From Flammeovirgaceae bacterium (GTDB lineage: Bacteria; Bacteroidota; Bacteroidia; Cytophagales; Cyclobacteriaceae), in assembly GCA_013204595.1 (NCBI GenBank), contig JABMNK010000110.1:1-64000 (forward strand): 64,000 nucleotides of DNA. The letters are read 5' to 3'. The position numbers and the translations under genes are program-made. The notes below the pieces were generated by a model. It did not search any database. It worked only from the letters and a program-made list of their open reading frames with translations, and had not been told where the DNA came from. Every line of letters starts with the position of its first letter. The first letter of the stretch is position 1. This document shows, piece after piece, positions 34,979 through 43,991 of the stretch.

Positions 34979-36031
34979 ATGAATTCGTTTCCTGCCAATA
35001 TATATTTTACCGAAGATCCTCAGCAAACCTTGAAAAACTGTCTAGCTCAGTTTAATCCTGATAAGGTTGCAATACTGGTAGATGAAAATTCTTTTAACTA
35101 TTGCTTGCCCTTCTTTGCCGACATTGAAAACCTTCAAGTAATCGAGATCGAAAGCGGTGAAAAAAACAAAATCATTGATACTTGCAGCTTTATTTGGGAA
35201 CAATTAACCGCCATGGGTAGTACGCGCAAATCTGTTTTGATTAATCTCGGAGGTGGGGTCATTGGTGACATGGGAGGCTTTGCCGCCGCAACCTATAAAA
35301 GAGGAATTAGGTTTATCAACATCCCAACGACCCTGCTCTCTCAGGTAGACGCGAGTATTGGCGGTAAGCTAGGGATAGATTTCAATGGTTTAAAAAATCA
35401 TATCGGTGTTTTTCAAGATCCTGACGCCATCATCCTATGTCAAAATTTCCTAAAAACGCTCCCTATACGTCAATTAAAATCAGGGTTTGCTGAAGCTATT
35501 AAACATGGGCTCATCTACGATGAATCCTATTGGCAAGAAATTCGAGAAAAGCCATTTGCACTCAATCTTGATTGGAATCTGCTCCTTGAAAAATCCGTAA
35601 TGATCAAATCCGATGTGGTCAAAAAAGATCCTCATGAAAAAGGGCTTAGGAAAATATTGAATTTTGGTCATACCCTCGGTCATGCTATTGAGACATGGCA
35701 TCTAGAGACGCATAGAGACTTGCTACATGGTGAAGCAGTCGCTGCTGGAATGATCTTAGAAGCCCAAATGGCCTATGAATTGAAGCTCATTGAAAAAAAA
35801 CATTTTGAAGATATTATCAGCTATATCGATAGTGTATTTGAAAGAATAGCAACATTTCCAACCTTTGAGAGGATTAAATCTTTATTGAGTCAAGATAAAA
35901 AAAATCAAGGCGCTATGGTCATGTTTTCACTGATTAATGGGCCCGGGAGTTGCCTATTTGACATAGTGGTGAACGATGACGACATTTTAAATGCCATTCA
36001 ATTTTATCAATCTTATAAAACCAAAAATTAA
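34979..36031 (+). CDS. aroB: 3-dehydroquinate synthase
   Basis: A 350-residue NAD- and metal-dependent enzyme that cyclises DAHP to 3-dehydroquinate, the second shikimate step. NAD-binding GGGVIGDMGGF is at 91-101. Then come TTLLSQVDASIGGK, the KHGLI segment, and the metal ligands in NFGHTLGHAIE and LLHGEAVAAGM. Length is normal. The next gene, aroA, is 59 bases downstream on the same strand, so two shikimate enzymes are co-located; the others are outside the window. Confidence 0.97.
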   Translation: MNSFPANIYFTEDPQQTLKNCLAQFNPDKVAILVDENSFNYCLPFFADIENLQVIEIESGEKNKIIDTCSFIWEQLTAMGSTRKSVLINLGGGVIGDMGGFAAATYKRGIRFINIPTTLLSQVDASIGGKLGIDFNGLKNHIGVFQDPDAIILCQNFLKTLPIRQLKSGFAEAIKHGLIYDESYWQEIREKPFALNLDWNLLLEKSVMIKSDVVKKDPHEKGLRKILNFGHTLGHAIETWHLETHRDLLHGEAVAAGMILEAQMAYELKLIEKKHFEDIISYIDSVFERIATFPTFERIKSLLSQDKKNQGAMVMFSLINGPGSCLFDIVVNDDDILNAIQFYQSYKTKN

Positions 36032-36090
36032 TGATGCAATGATTTTGCAAAAACAATGAGAAGGTCATTAATTAAAAAATATATAACTCT

Positions 36091-37308
36091 ATGAACCATC
36101 ATTTATCACATTTTCAAGGTTCATTAAACGGTATCATCACCTTATCCTCTTCAAAAAGTGAAAGTAATAGGGTCTTAATTATGAATGCATTATCTGGTAA
36201 TATTCTAGAATTATCAAATCTATCGGATGCCCGAGACACTCAAACCATGAACCGACTGCTCTGTGAAAATAATTCTATATGGGATGTGCTAGATGCCGGA
36301 ACGACCATGCGGTTCTGTACTGCCTATTTAGCGGTAAAAGGTTCGGGACAAATCATTACAGGATCTGAACGAATGAAAGAGCGCCCCATTAAACTTTTGG
36401 TGGATGCCCTAAGGTCCTTAGGTGCAAACATCGTATATTTAGAAGAAGAGGGTTTTCCTCCATTGGAAATTAATGCTATTCAAGGAAAGCCTATTACTCA
36501 GCATATTGAAATTCCTGGAAACGTAAGCAGTCAATACATCAGCGCACTATTGATGATAGGCCCTACCCTTCCAAAAGGGATTGAAATTGCCTTGATTGGT
36601 GAAATATTCTCCCAACCCTATATTGAAATGACTTTAAAGCTGATGGCTCATTTTGGTGTAAAAAGTTCATGGGATGATCAAACAATAAAAATTCAAAAGC
36701 AACCTTACAAAGTCCAATCCTATACCATTGAAAGTGACTGGTCCGGAGCGAGTTATTGGTATAGTATGGTTGCGCTAAGCAAAAATGGTCAGATCACCCT
36801 TAAAGGTCTTCGCGCCCAAAGCTTTCAAGGAGATCAGCAAATTGCTACTATTATGGCTAAGATGGGTGTGAAAACAAAATACCTATCAGACGAAGTCCAG
36901 TTAGACAATATTGCCGTGCAGGACGACGAACAATTCATTGATTTTAAAAAATGCCCAGATTTGGCCCAAACCGTAATGGTCGTGGCGGCGGTAAAGGGTA
37001 TTACCTTGATCATGACAGGATTAGAAAGTCTTAAAATAAAAGAAACTGATCGCATCATGGCCATGAAAAACGAATTGGTCAAGTTAGGCGCAACCCTGAT
37101 AGAAGAGGCAAATAGCTGGAAACTTCTCCCAGGATTGCTGCCAGAAGTCATCTCTAGCATACATACCTATGAAGATCATCGGATGGCCATGGCTTTTGCC
37201 CCTATTTGTATGCAGAGAGATGTGCAAATTCAAGATATAGAAGTGGTCAAGAAATCTTATCCTGGCTTTTGGGATCATTTAAATTCAGTAGGTATTCAAT
37301 TCAAATAA
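36091..37308 (+). CDS. aroA: 3-phosphoshikimate 1-carboxyvinyltransferase (EPSP synthase)
   Basis: A 405-residue cytosolic enzyme that joins PEP and shikimate-3-phosphate. Seen: SSSKSESNR with K22 and R27, DAGTTMRFCTAYLA, GSERMKERPI, GNVSSQYISALL, ESDWSGASYW, IKETDRI and YEDHRMAMAF, covering both inside-out alpha/beta domains. It is slightly shorter than the usual 425-430 but all motifs are present. It lies in the aroB-aroA-phosphatase run. Confidence 0.96.
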   Translation: MNHHLSHFQGSLNGIITLSSSKSESNRVLIMNALSGNILELSNLSDARDTQTMNRLLCENNSIWDVLDAGTTMRFCTAYLAVKGSGQIITGSERMKERPIKLLVDALRSLGANIVYLEEEGFPPLEINAIQGKPITQHIEIPGNVSSQYISALLMIGPTLPKGIEIALIGEIFSQPYIEMTLKLMAHFGVKSSWDDQTIKIQKQPYKVQSYTIESDWSGASYWYSMVALSKNGQITLKGLRAQSFQGDQQIATIMAKMGVKTKYLSDEVQLDNIAVQDDEQFIDFKKCPDLAQTVMVVAAVKGITLIMTGLESLKIKETDRIMAMKNELVKLGATLIEEANSWKLLPGLLPEVISSIHTYEDHRMAMAFAPICMQRDVQIQDIEVVKKSYPGFWDHLNSVGIQFK

Positions 37309-37320
37309 GCTTGAAAAACG

Positions 37321-37836
37321 ATGAAATATATTTATAAAAGCTGCTTTCAAATACTACCGTTGATCTTATTGATCTTTGCTTGTGCGCCAAATAAAACAAC
37401 TATCACGACCTTTATTTTGATGCGGCATGCAGAAAAAATGACTGAAACGAGTGCTGATCCTGATCTTTCTAGCAAAGGATTAAAGCGCGCAAACCATTTA
37501 TCTAAGTTCCTAGAAGCAGTGCCCATTGATGCTATTTATTCAACACCCTTTCGGCGAACTATGGATACGGTTAAACCATTGTCTAATAGTAAGTTAATTG
37601 ATATCTACACTTATTCAGCCGATCAATTAGATGCCTTTTCAGAAGACATAGTCAAAAAATATAGCGGAAAAACAGTCGTCATTGTAGGTCATTCCAATAC
37701 AACACCTAGGTTGGTCAATGCCATTACAGGAAGTGAATTCACAGACCTTGAAGAAGACGAGTACGACTGGATTTATATTGTTGACTTACTTCCATCAGGT
37801 AGTTCTAAGATTAAAAAGCTCAAAATTGAAATTTAA
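37321..37836 (+). CDS. Histidine phosphatase (phosphoglycerate-mutase-like) lipoprotein
   Basis: A 171-residue exported protein. The N-terminal hydrophobic segment ends in LIFAC, giving lipidated C21. The phosphohistidine motif is LMRHAEK, followed by STPFRRTMDT, and the second catalytic histidine is in IVGHSNTTP. It resembles SixA-type small histidine phosphatases, but located in the periplasm by the lipobox. Substrate unknown. It lies 12 bases after aroA and probably shares its transcript. Confidence 0.88.
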   Translation: MKYIYKSCFQILPLILLIFACAPNKTTITTFILMRHAEKMTETSADPDLSSKGLKRANHLSKFLEAVPIDAIYSTPFRRTMDTVKPLSNSKLIDIYTYSADQLDAFSEDIVKKYSGKTVVIVGHSNTTPRLVNAITGSEFTDLEEDEYDWIYIVDLLPSGSSKIKKLKIEI

Positions 37837-37880
37837 GTTAAGACTTCAGTAACGTAATTGATTCTGCAAATTAATAGAGG

Positions 37881-38645
37881 TTATAAAATATTTTTTATAC
37901 TTCCTCCATCAACAGCCAATGACGTACCTGTAATGTAACTAGCACGTTCACTGACAAAAAAAGCAACAGCTGCCGCGAACTCTTCAGGTTGTCCAAAGCG
38001 ACCCAAAGGTATATTTTTGGTGCTGTCCTTAAAGGAAGGGTTGACCTTCAGTAAATTTTGTAACCTTCCCGTTTCAGTAGATCCAGGCATGAGGTTATTG
38101 ACGGTAATATGATAAGCGCCGAGCTCATTGGAAAGGCTTTTGATTAATCCAGATACGGCGGCTCGCACACTGTTCGAAAGAATCAATCCATCAACGGGTT
38201 GCTTAACTGCCTGAGAGGTTATGGCTACGATTCTTCCCCATTTTTGTGCTTTCATTTGGGGCAAAAATCCCTTGATTAAGGCCACAGTGCTGGCCAAAAG
38301 CAAATGATATGCGGCTTCCCAATCATCCAATGAAAATTGATCGAAATTCCCTGAGGGTGGCCCTCCCGAATTCGTTATCAAAATATTCACGGTCTTAAAT
38401 TCATCTAGAGCCGCTTTGATCATCCGATTGCGATCTGCTTCATTGGATACATCTCCCGCCAAAGCCAATATCTTGCCTTTTCCAAAATCAGCCAAGGTCT
38501 GAGCCGCATGTTCTAAATTTTTGGCATCTCTACCTGAAATAATGACGTGGCATCCTTCCTGTAATAGTTCCTTGGCCACTGCATAACCCAGTCCTTGACT
38601 TGAAGCGGCAACAAACGCTACCTTATCTTTAATTTTTAAATCCAT
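37881..38645 (-). CDS. SDR-family oxidoreductase with SxxxR in place of YxxxK
   Basis: A 254-residue short-chain dehydrogenase fold. The N-terminal nucleotide site is AASSQGLGYAVA (13-24), with TNSGGPP at 91-97. Catalytic S144 is present, but the site 13 residues on, normally Tyr, is S157, and the Lys position is R161 (SNSVR). Homologues with this variation are frequent and usually labelled 3-oxoacyl-ACP reductase-like, without proof of activity. C-terminal YITGTSLAVDGG is normal. Last gene of a four-gene operon that opens with a second SDR carrying the same substitution. Confidence 0.88.
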   Translation of the reverse strand: MDLKIKDKVAFVAASSQGLGYAVAKELLQEGCHVIISGRDAKNLEHAAQTLADFGKGKILALAGDVSNEADRNRMIKAALDEFKTVNILITNSGGPPSGNFDQFSLDDWEAAYHLLLASTVALIKGFLPQMKAQKWGRIVAITSQAVKQPVDGLILSNSVRAAVSGLIKSLSNELGAYHITVNNLMPGSTETGRLQNLLKVNPSFKDSTKNIPLGRFGQPEEFAAAVAFFVSERASYITGTSLAVDGGSIKNIL

Positions 38646-38656
38646 CTATGATCAGT

Positions 38657-39433
38657 TTATGCCTTAGGAACATCATGCTTCCATAATTTTTTATCAAAAA
38701 GAAACCGAGGCTCAATATTTTGCAAGGCCCCAAAAGCTGTTTCCCTTAATCGCGGGTGTTGTTCTTGCAGCTGCTCCAATAAGGCTTTCATTTCCTGCCT
38801 TTTCATGTTTTCTTGAGAACCGCAAAGATTACAGGGAATAATAGCCCATTTTTGAGCCTGAACAAAGTCCTCAATCCAATCTTCATGCACTGAAAATAAC
38901 GGTCTGATCACATGCAAATCTTCCGCTTGAATCAGATAGTTTGCCGGCATCGCACTTAATTGTCCAGAAAAAAATAAGTTCATCAAAAAAGTCTCCAGCA
39001 CATCATCCCTATGATGACCCAAAGCAATTTTATTGCAGCCAAACCTTCTTGCGGCATCATACAAGATCCCCCTTCGCAGTCTGCTACACAATGAGCAATA
39101 ACTCTTGCCAGGAAGTGTCTTGGATTTCACTACGCTAAAGGTATCTTGCTCCACTATTTGATAAGCGACACCCCACCTCTTGAAAAGATCAGGTAAGACG
39201 TGGATTGGGAAATCTGGTTGCTTCTGATCCACATTGACGGCAAGAATATCAAATGTTATTTTCGCTTTTCTCTGAAATTCTTGGAGAAAATACAACATGC
39301 ATAAACTGTCCTTACCCCCACTTATGGCAACCAATATCTTATCGCCTGATTCGATCATTCCAAAATCAACAATGGACTGGCCTATAGCCCTATTGATTTT
39401 TTGATATAAAGGATCTTGCGCTATTTTAATCAA
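38657..39433 (-). CDS. TtcA-like tRNA 2-thiocytidine synthetase
   Basis: A 258-residue ATP pyrophosphatase-fold enzyme. The PP-loop is SGGKDS at 38-43. Two cysteine pairs, C113/C116 (YCSLC) and C201/C204 (CNLC), match the [4Fe-4S]-binding TtcA group that thiolates cytidine 32 of tRNA. ALGHHRDD and the conserved RPL segment agree. The start is a TTG at 39433, 5 bases after the M42 peptidase stop; no ATG precedes it in frame. The exact tRNA base is inferred from family only. Confidence 0.88.
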   Translation of the reverse strand: MIKIAQDPLYQKINRAIGQSIVDFGMIESGDKILVAISGGKDSLCMLYFLQEFQRKAKITFDILAVNVDQKQPDFPIHVLPDLFKRWGVAYQIVEQDTFSVVKSKTLPGKSYCSLCSRLRRGILYDAARRFGCNKIALGHHRDDVLETFLMNLFFSGQLSAMPANYLIQAEDLHVIRPLFSVHEDWIEDFVQAQKWAIIPCNLCGSQENMKRQEMKALLEQLQEQHPRLRETAFGALQNIEPRFLFDKKLWKHDVPKA

Positions 39434-39438
39434 GGGAC

Positions 39439-40509
39439 CTACTTAATATACCTGAAATCTTGGCCTTCTTCGATACTTTTGAGCGTTTCAAAGATTAAAT
39501 TAATTACTTGGGTAATGTCTTCTTTTGCCGCTGTTTCTACGGTCGTATGCATGTATTTTAAGGGTAATGAAATCAAAGCCGAGGCAACCCCGTCTCCTGA
39601 ATATGCAAACGCATCAGTATCGGTTCCTGTTACCCTTGAAGAGGCATGACGTTGAAAGGGGATATTGTTTTTCTCAGCAACTGCCACAATCAAATCACGC
39701 AAATTTTGCTGAACGGCTGGTGCATAGCTAAGCGTTGGGCCTTTTCCTACAGAAATATCACCGCTATTTTTTTTATCATACATAGGAGAATTAGTGTCAT
39801 GTGTCACATCCGTAATAATGGCAACATTTGGCTTAATTCTCCTAGAAATCATTTCTGCTCCTCGTAATCCTATTTCTTCCTGCACTGCATTTACCACATA
39901 TAAACCAAAGGGCAGTTGTATTCCTTCGTCTTTTATTTTGCGCAGTACTTGGGCAATCATAAATCCCCCAATCCTATTATCAAGCGCTCTTCCCGTATAA
40001 TATTTGTCACCCAACTCCATCAATTCATCCGTAAACGTAATCACGGTACCTGGGTGAATGCCCATTGCCTCAACCTCCTCTTTATTAGACGCTCCTACAT
40101 CAATAAATATATTTTTCAATGTAGGTGCGTCTTCTTTTTCTTTTCTTACGTGTATGGCTGGCCAACCAAAAATCCCCTTCACAATCCCGTTTTTTCGCGT
40201 GTGAACATTTACGCGCATAGAAGGCGCAATCTGATGATCAGATCCTCCATTTCTGATTACATAAATATACCCTTTATCATCAATGTAGTTCACAAACCAA
40301 GAGATTTCGTCTGCATGTGCCTCAATAACCACCTTGTATGCCGCCTTTGGATTTACCACACCTACCACCGTCCCATAGGTGTCCGAAATATACTCATCGA
40401 TATAGGGTTTGACATAGTCTAGCCAAATACGTTGACCCCCCTCTTCAAATCCGGTAGGAGAAGGATTGTTTAAATACTTAAATAAGAAATCTTTGCTTTG
40501 CTGATCCAT
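39439..40509 (-). CDS. M42-family glutamyl-aminopeptidase-like metallopeptidase
   Basis: A 356-residue cytosolic di-metal aminopeptidase. The ligands fall in IEAHADE (His, Asp), GRALDNRIGG (Asp), VQEEIGLRGAEM (catalytic and metal Glu), ITDVTHD (Asp) and LKYMHTT (His). Members form dodecameric tetrahedral shells and trim peptides released by proteases. Length is standard. It sits 14 bases after the first SDR gene in the four-gene operon; no functional link to its neighbours is evident. Confidence 0.92.
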   Translation of the reverse strand: MDQQSKDFLFKYLNNPSPTGFEEGGQRIWLDYVKPYIDEYISDTYGTVVGVVNPKAAYKVVIEAHADEISWFVNYIDDKGYIYVIRNGGSDHQIAPSMRVNVHTRKNGIVKGIFGWPAIHVRKEKEDAPTLKNIFIDVGASNKEEVEAMGIHPGTVITFTDELMELGDKYYTGRALDNRIGGFMIAQVLRKIKDEGIQLPFGLYVVNAVQEEIGLRGAEMISRRIKPNVAIITDVTHDTNSPMYDKKNSGDISVGKGPTLSYAPAVQQNLRDLIVAVAEKNNIPFQRHASSRVTGTDTDAFAYSGDGVASALISLPLKYMHTTVETAAKEDITQVINLIFETLKSIEEGQDFRYIK

Positions 40510-40523
40510 ATATGATAAATAAA

Positions 40524-41228
40524 TTAAATTGATTTGGTAAGCCCTCCATCTATTAAAAAATCTTGTCCAGTTATATAGGCTGATTTTTCAGAAATCAAAA
40601 ATGACGCGAGTTCTGCTACCTCTTCTGGGCTTCCTTGGCGCAACATAGGAATGCTATTGATGGTATTCTCATCGGCTGGATAGGAATTGATGTACCCAGG
40701 AAGGATATTATTCATTCTCACATTATCTGCACCCAGTTCGGAAGCAAATAGCTTGCAATAACTGGAAATAGCCGAACGAATGACTGAAGAAACAGGGAAG
40801 TTTAAAGAAGGCTCTTTGGCGCCAAAAGTTGAAATATTAACAAATGAGCCGTTTTTTTGTCGGGCCATAATAGGGCCAATAGCACGGGCCAGTCGAATGA
40901 TTGGCATCATCAATAGGTCAACACCTTTCTGCCAATCATTGTCTTTAAGCGACAGTAATGACCCTTTTGGGGCGTGTCCTGAATTACAAATAACTGCGTC
41001 GATTCGACCGTATTTTTCATAAGTAAAATTGACAAGTCTTTCCAAATCCTTCTCGTTTTCTACAGATCCCATGATCGGTCTAGCATTTAATTGATCGCAA
41101 AAGGAAAAGAGATCATCCGATCTGGACATCAACACCAGCTTATAACCATCAGAGGCTAAGCGTCTTGCACATGCCGCACCTATTCCTTTGCTTGCCGCTG
41201 TAATAATTGCTACTCTCTGATTTTTCAA
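40524..41228 (-). CDS. SDR-family oxidoreductase with SxxxR in place of YxxxK (second copy)
   Basis: A 234-residue short-chain dehydrogenase fold, first in its operon. TAASKGIGAACA (10-21) binds nucleotide, and CNSGHAP occupies the NNAG site. At the active site the Tyr and Lys positions are S147 and R151 (SSVIR), with S133/T134 ahead, the same change as in the SDR at the operon's end. The C-terminal AYITGQDFLIDGG is normal. The only in-frame start near the N-terminus is TTG at 41228. A well-spaced Bacteroidota promoter lies just upstream. Confidence 0.87.
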   Translation of the reverse strand: MKNQRVAIITAASKGIGAACARRLASDGYKLVLMSRSDDLFSFCDQLNARPIMGSVENEKDLERLVNFTYEKYGRIDAVICNSGHAPKGSLLSLKDNDWQKGVDLLMMPIIRLARAIGPIMARQKNGSFVNISTFGAKEPSLNFPVSSVIRSAISSYCKLFASELGADNVRMNNILPGYINSYPADENTINSIPMLRQGSPEEVAELASFLISEKSAYITGQDFLIDGGLTKSI

Positions 41229-41247
41229 TACTCTTGGTTTTATAAAT

Positions 41248-41277
41248 CAAAATTAAAGGAAATCGTTGTGAGTTCAA
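41248..41277 (-). promoter_or_regulatory. Candidate promoter of the SDR/M42/TtcA/SDR operon
   Basis: On the minus strand TTG (41277-41275), 19 bases, then TAATTTTG (41255-41248). Both elements and the spacing fit the Bacteroidota primary sigma consensus. It ends 19 bases before the TTG start codon at 41228. Confidence 0.5.
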
Positions 41278-41305
41278 CAAAAGCCTCACCATTTAAATTC
41301 GCCCA

Positions 41306-42862
41306 TTACAGCGGAATATTTCCATGTTTTTTGCGTGGTAGTGAATCTACCTTATTTTCTAGCACTTCATACGCCTTGATCAATCGATCCCGAGTTTCTC
41401 TTGGGAAAATTACTTCATCCACATAACCTCTAGCCGCAGCATGATAGGGATTCGCAAATTTATCAATGTATTCATCTACTTTTTCTTGGTGCTTTTCTTG
41501 AGGATTCTTGGCCTCACGGATCTCTTTTTTAAAGATGATTTCTGAAGCGCCTTTTGCCCCCATCACGGCAATTTCGGCCATAGGCCAAGCAAAATTAAGG
41601 TCTGCACCAATATGCTTGGAATTCATTACATCATAAGCCCCACCATAGGCCTTACGAGTAATTACCGTCACTCTTGGCACCGTTGCTTCACTAAATGCGT
41701 ATAATAACTTGGCTCCATTTGAAATAATGCCATTCCACTCCTGATCGGTACCTGGTAAAAAACCAGGAACATCGACTAGTACCAAAAGTGGGATATTAAA
41801 GGCATCGCAAAAACGAACAAATCTTGCCGCCTTTTTACTTGCATTTATGTCCAAAACACCAGCGAAACTCATTGGTTGATTCGCCACAATACCAATGCTG
41901 CGCCCAGCAATTCTCGAAAAACCAATTAAAATATTCTCGGCAAATTCGGGTTGAACTTCTTGCCAACTTTCCTCATCAATAATTCCCATGATGACCTCTC
42001 TCATTTCATAGGGTTGACTAGGGTTGTCTGGCAAGATGTTATCCAACAAAGGCCGCCATTCATTGTCGCTAAGGGGCTCATAAGACACCATGGGGGGTTG
42101 GTCTTCACAATTGGAAGGTATATAACTCAGTACCCTTTTTATATCCATAATACAGGCGGCATCATTGTGTGAAGTAAAATGAGTCACCCCACTTTTAGAT
42201 GCATGCGTATGAGCACCCCCAAGCGCTTCCGAAGAGACTTCTTCCTGGGTGACCGTCTTTACCACATTGGGTCCCGTCACGAACATATAGCTCGTCTGAT
42301 CTACCATAAAAACAAAATCGGTTAAGGCAGGTGAATATACTGCCCCGCCTGCACAAGGCCCCATAACAGCAGATAGCTGTGGAACGACACCTGAAGCCCT
42401 GGTATTTCGATAAAATATATCTGCGTAACCACCTAATGAAACCACCCCCTCCTGAATACGGGCACCTCCCGAGTCATTAAGTCCGATTATAGGCGCTCCA
42501 TTTTTCATTGCCATATCTATGATCTTGACTATTTTTTCGGCATGAGTCTCGGATAATGATCCACCAAACACCGTAAAATCCTGAGAAAATACAAATACAA
42601 GACGCCCCACAACTTTACCGAAACCTGTGATGACGCCATCTCCCAATATGATCTGTTGGTCCAAATCAAAATCCTTGGACCGGTGCGTCACTAATTTATC
42701 TATTTCTTGAAAAGACCCTTGATCCAAAAGTAAGTGAATTCGCTCTCGAGCAGTAAGTTTTCCCTTAGCGTGCTGTGCTGCAATCCTGTTTTTTCCTCCT
42801 CCCAATAAGGCCATCTGATTTTGTAAAGCTAAATAAGCCTCTTTCTCCTTTTTTGTTTTCAT
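41306..42862 (-). CDS. Acyl-CoA (propionyl/methylmalonyl-type) carboxylase beta subunit
   Basis: A 518-residue carboxyltransferase that moves CO2 from carboxybiotin to propionyl-CoA or a related acyl-CoA. N-half crotonase fold: [13 protein letters not shown] and [17 protein letters not shown] (oxyanion glycines). C-half: [29 protein letters not shown], and the terminal KHGNIPL that is near-invariant in PccB/MmdA. Length is exact for the family. The biotin carboxylase and biotin carrier partners are not adjacent, so the specific complex cannot be named. Monocistronic by position. Confidence 0.94.
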   Translation of the reverse strand: MKTKKEKEAYLALQNQMALLGGGKNRIAAQHAKGKLTARERIHLLLDQGSFQEIDKLVTHRSKDFDLDQQIILGDGVITGFGKVVGRLVFVFSQDFTVFGGSLSETHAEKIVKIIDMAMKNGAPIIGLNDSGGARIQEGVVSLGGYADIFYRNTRASGVVPQLSAVMGPCAGGAVYSPALTDFVFMVDQTSYMFVTGPNVVKTVTQEEVSSEALGGAHTHASKSGVTHFTSHNDAACIMDIKRVLSYIPSNCEDQPPMVSYEPLSDNEWRPLLDNILPDNPSQPYEMREVIMGIIDEESWQEVQPEFAENILIGFSRIAGRSIGIVANQPMSFAGVLDINASKKAARFVRFCDAFNIPLLVLVDVPGFLPGTDQEWNGIISNGAKLLYAFSEATVPRVTVITRKAYGGAYDVMNSKHIGADLNFAWPMAEIAVMGAKGASEIIFKKEIREAKNPQEKHQEKVDEYIDKFANPYHAAARGYVDEVIFPRETRDRLIKAYEVLENKVDSLPRKKHGNIPL

Positions 42863-42908
42863 TTTTTCTTAGACAGATGAATAAATGCGCTTGCATGGCG
42901 ACATTCAT

Positions 42909-42916
42909 CAAATATA
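42909..42916 (-). promoter_or_regulatory. Candidate -7 element for the acyl-CoA carboxylase gene
   Basis: TATATTTG on the minus strand matches TAnnTTTG, 46 bases before the ATG at 42862, in the 169-base divergent gap to the Ppx/GppA gene. No -33 TTG at normal spacing. Confidence 0.35.
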
Positions 42917-43031
42917 TGTTGAAATCATTTAGTCTGCTCTATTTGATTCACAAGAAAATAGACGCTTTAGTATATTGATATTAGGTAGTTATTTGCTAAA
43001 CCTCTAAATTCGCGAAGTCATTATTAAGCCT

Positions 43032-43991
43032 ATGAATCTCGCAATTATTGACATGGGAACAAATACCTTTCATTTGCTACTAGTAGCCGTAAATGGAACG
43101 TCCTTTGATGTCGTTCACAAAGAGAAAGTCGCAGTCAAAATTGGAGAAAATGGCATTAATGAAGGACTCATCAATGAAGAAGCCATCGAACGTTGTCTCA
43201 AGACCCTTACCGCTTTTAAAGAAAAAATAGTCGCCGCCAATATTTCTGAGGTTTTTGCAATTGGTACCAGTGCGCTTAGAAATGCCCTTAACGGACAACA
43301 AGTCATTGATCGAATCAAAAAGGAAGTAGGATTAAATCCTAGAATAATTAGTGGGATTGAGGAAGCTACTTATATTCACTATGGGGTCAGTAAAGCCCTT
43401 CAAATAGGGCCAGAAATAAGTCTTATTATGGATATTGGCGGGGGAAGCATAGAATTCATTATCGCTAATGCACACGAACCACTTTGGATGGAAAGTTTTG
43501 AAATCGGTGGGCAAAGAATGCTCGAGAAATTTCATAAAACAGATCCTATTGAACCTGCTGAGATCAAGGAACTAAAAATATTTTTGGAGCGCAATCTAAC
43601 CTCATTATTTGAAGCCTGTGAAAAATTCAAACCGACCACGCTTATTGGTTCATCTGGAACATTTGATACCTTAAGTGAAATTCAGCAATTAAAAACAAGT
43701 CAACCTGTTGGCGAAAAGGTAACAGAATTACCAATGACGCTTTCTGCATTCAAAGAGATATTTTCCGAGTTAATTATTAAAAATAAAGAAGAAAGAATGG
43801 CCATTCCGGGTATGATTGCCCTTCGGGTAGACATGATTGTAGTAGCTTCTGTTTTGATTGAATTTATCTTATCTAAATTAAACTTAACCAATATCAGGAT
43901 TTCATCTTATTCATTAAAGGAAGGCGTTTTGATTAAAACAATAGAAGAACATATTCATCAAAATACCTCACCTACTTACATCAATATATGA
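43032..43991 (+). CDS. Ppx/GppA-family exopolyphosphatase/pppGpp phosphohydrolase
   Basis: A 319-residue ASKHA-fold phosphatase: phosphate-1 loop IDMGTNTFHLLLV (6-18), IGTSALRNALNG (76-87), phosphate-2 MDIGGGSIEF, and IGSSGTFDTL. It contains only the two-domain catalytic core; the C-terminal HD domain of E. coli Ppx is absent, as in other short homologues. Whether it acts on polyphosphate or pppGpp cannot be decided here. Its end overlaps the next gene's ATG by 4 bases (ATGA), indicating coupling. Confidence 0.92.
   Translation: MNLAIIDMGTNTFHLLLVAVNGTSFDVVHKEKVAVKIGENGINEGLINEEAIERCLKTLTAFKEKIVAANISEVFAIGTSALRNALNGQQVIDRIKKEVGLNPRIISGIEEATYIHYGVSKALQIGPEISLIMDIGGGSIEFIIANAHEPLWMESFEIGGQRMLEKFHKTDPIEPAEIKELKIFLERNLTSLFEACEKFKPTTLIGSSGTFDTLSEIQQLKTSQPVGEKVTELPMTLSAFKEIFSELIIKNKEERMAIPGMIALRVDMIVVASVLIEFILSKLNLTNIRISSYSLKEGVLIKTIEEHIHQNTSPTYINI

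Noticed and set aside
37861-37905. A/T-only inverted repeat (TATAAAA...TTTTATA) as a terminator between the phosphatase and SDR genes
   Set aside because: It lies at the 3' end of the SDR coding region and contains no GC stem, so pairing would be weak.
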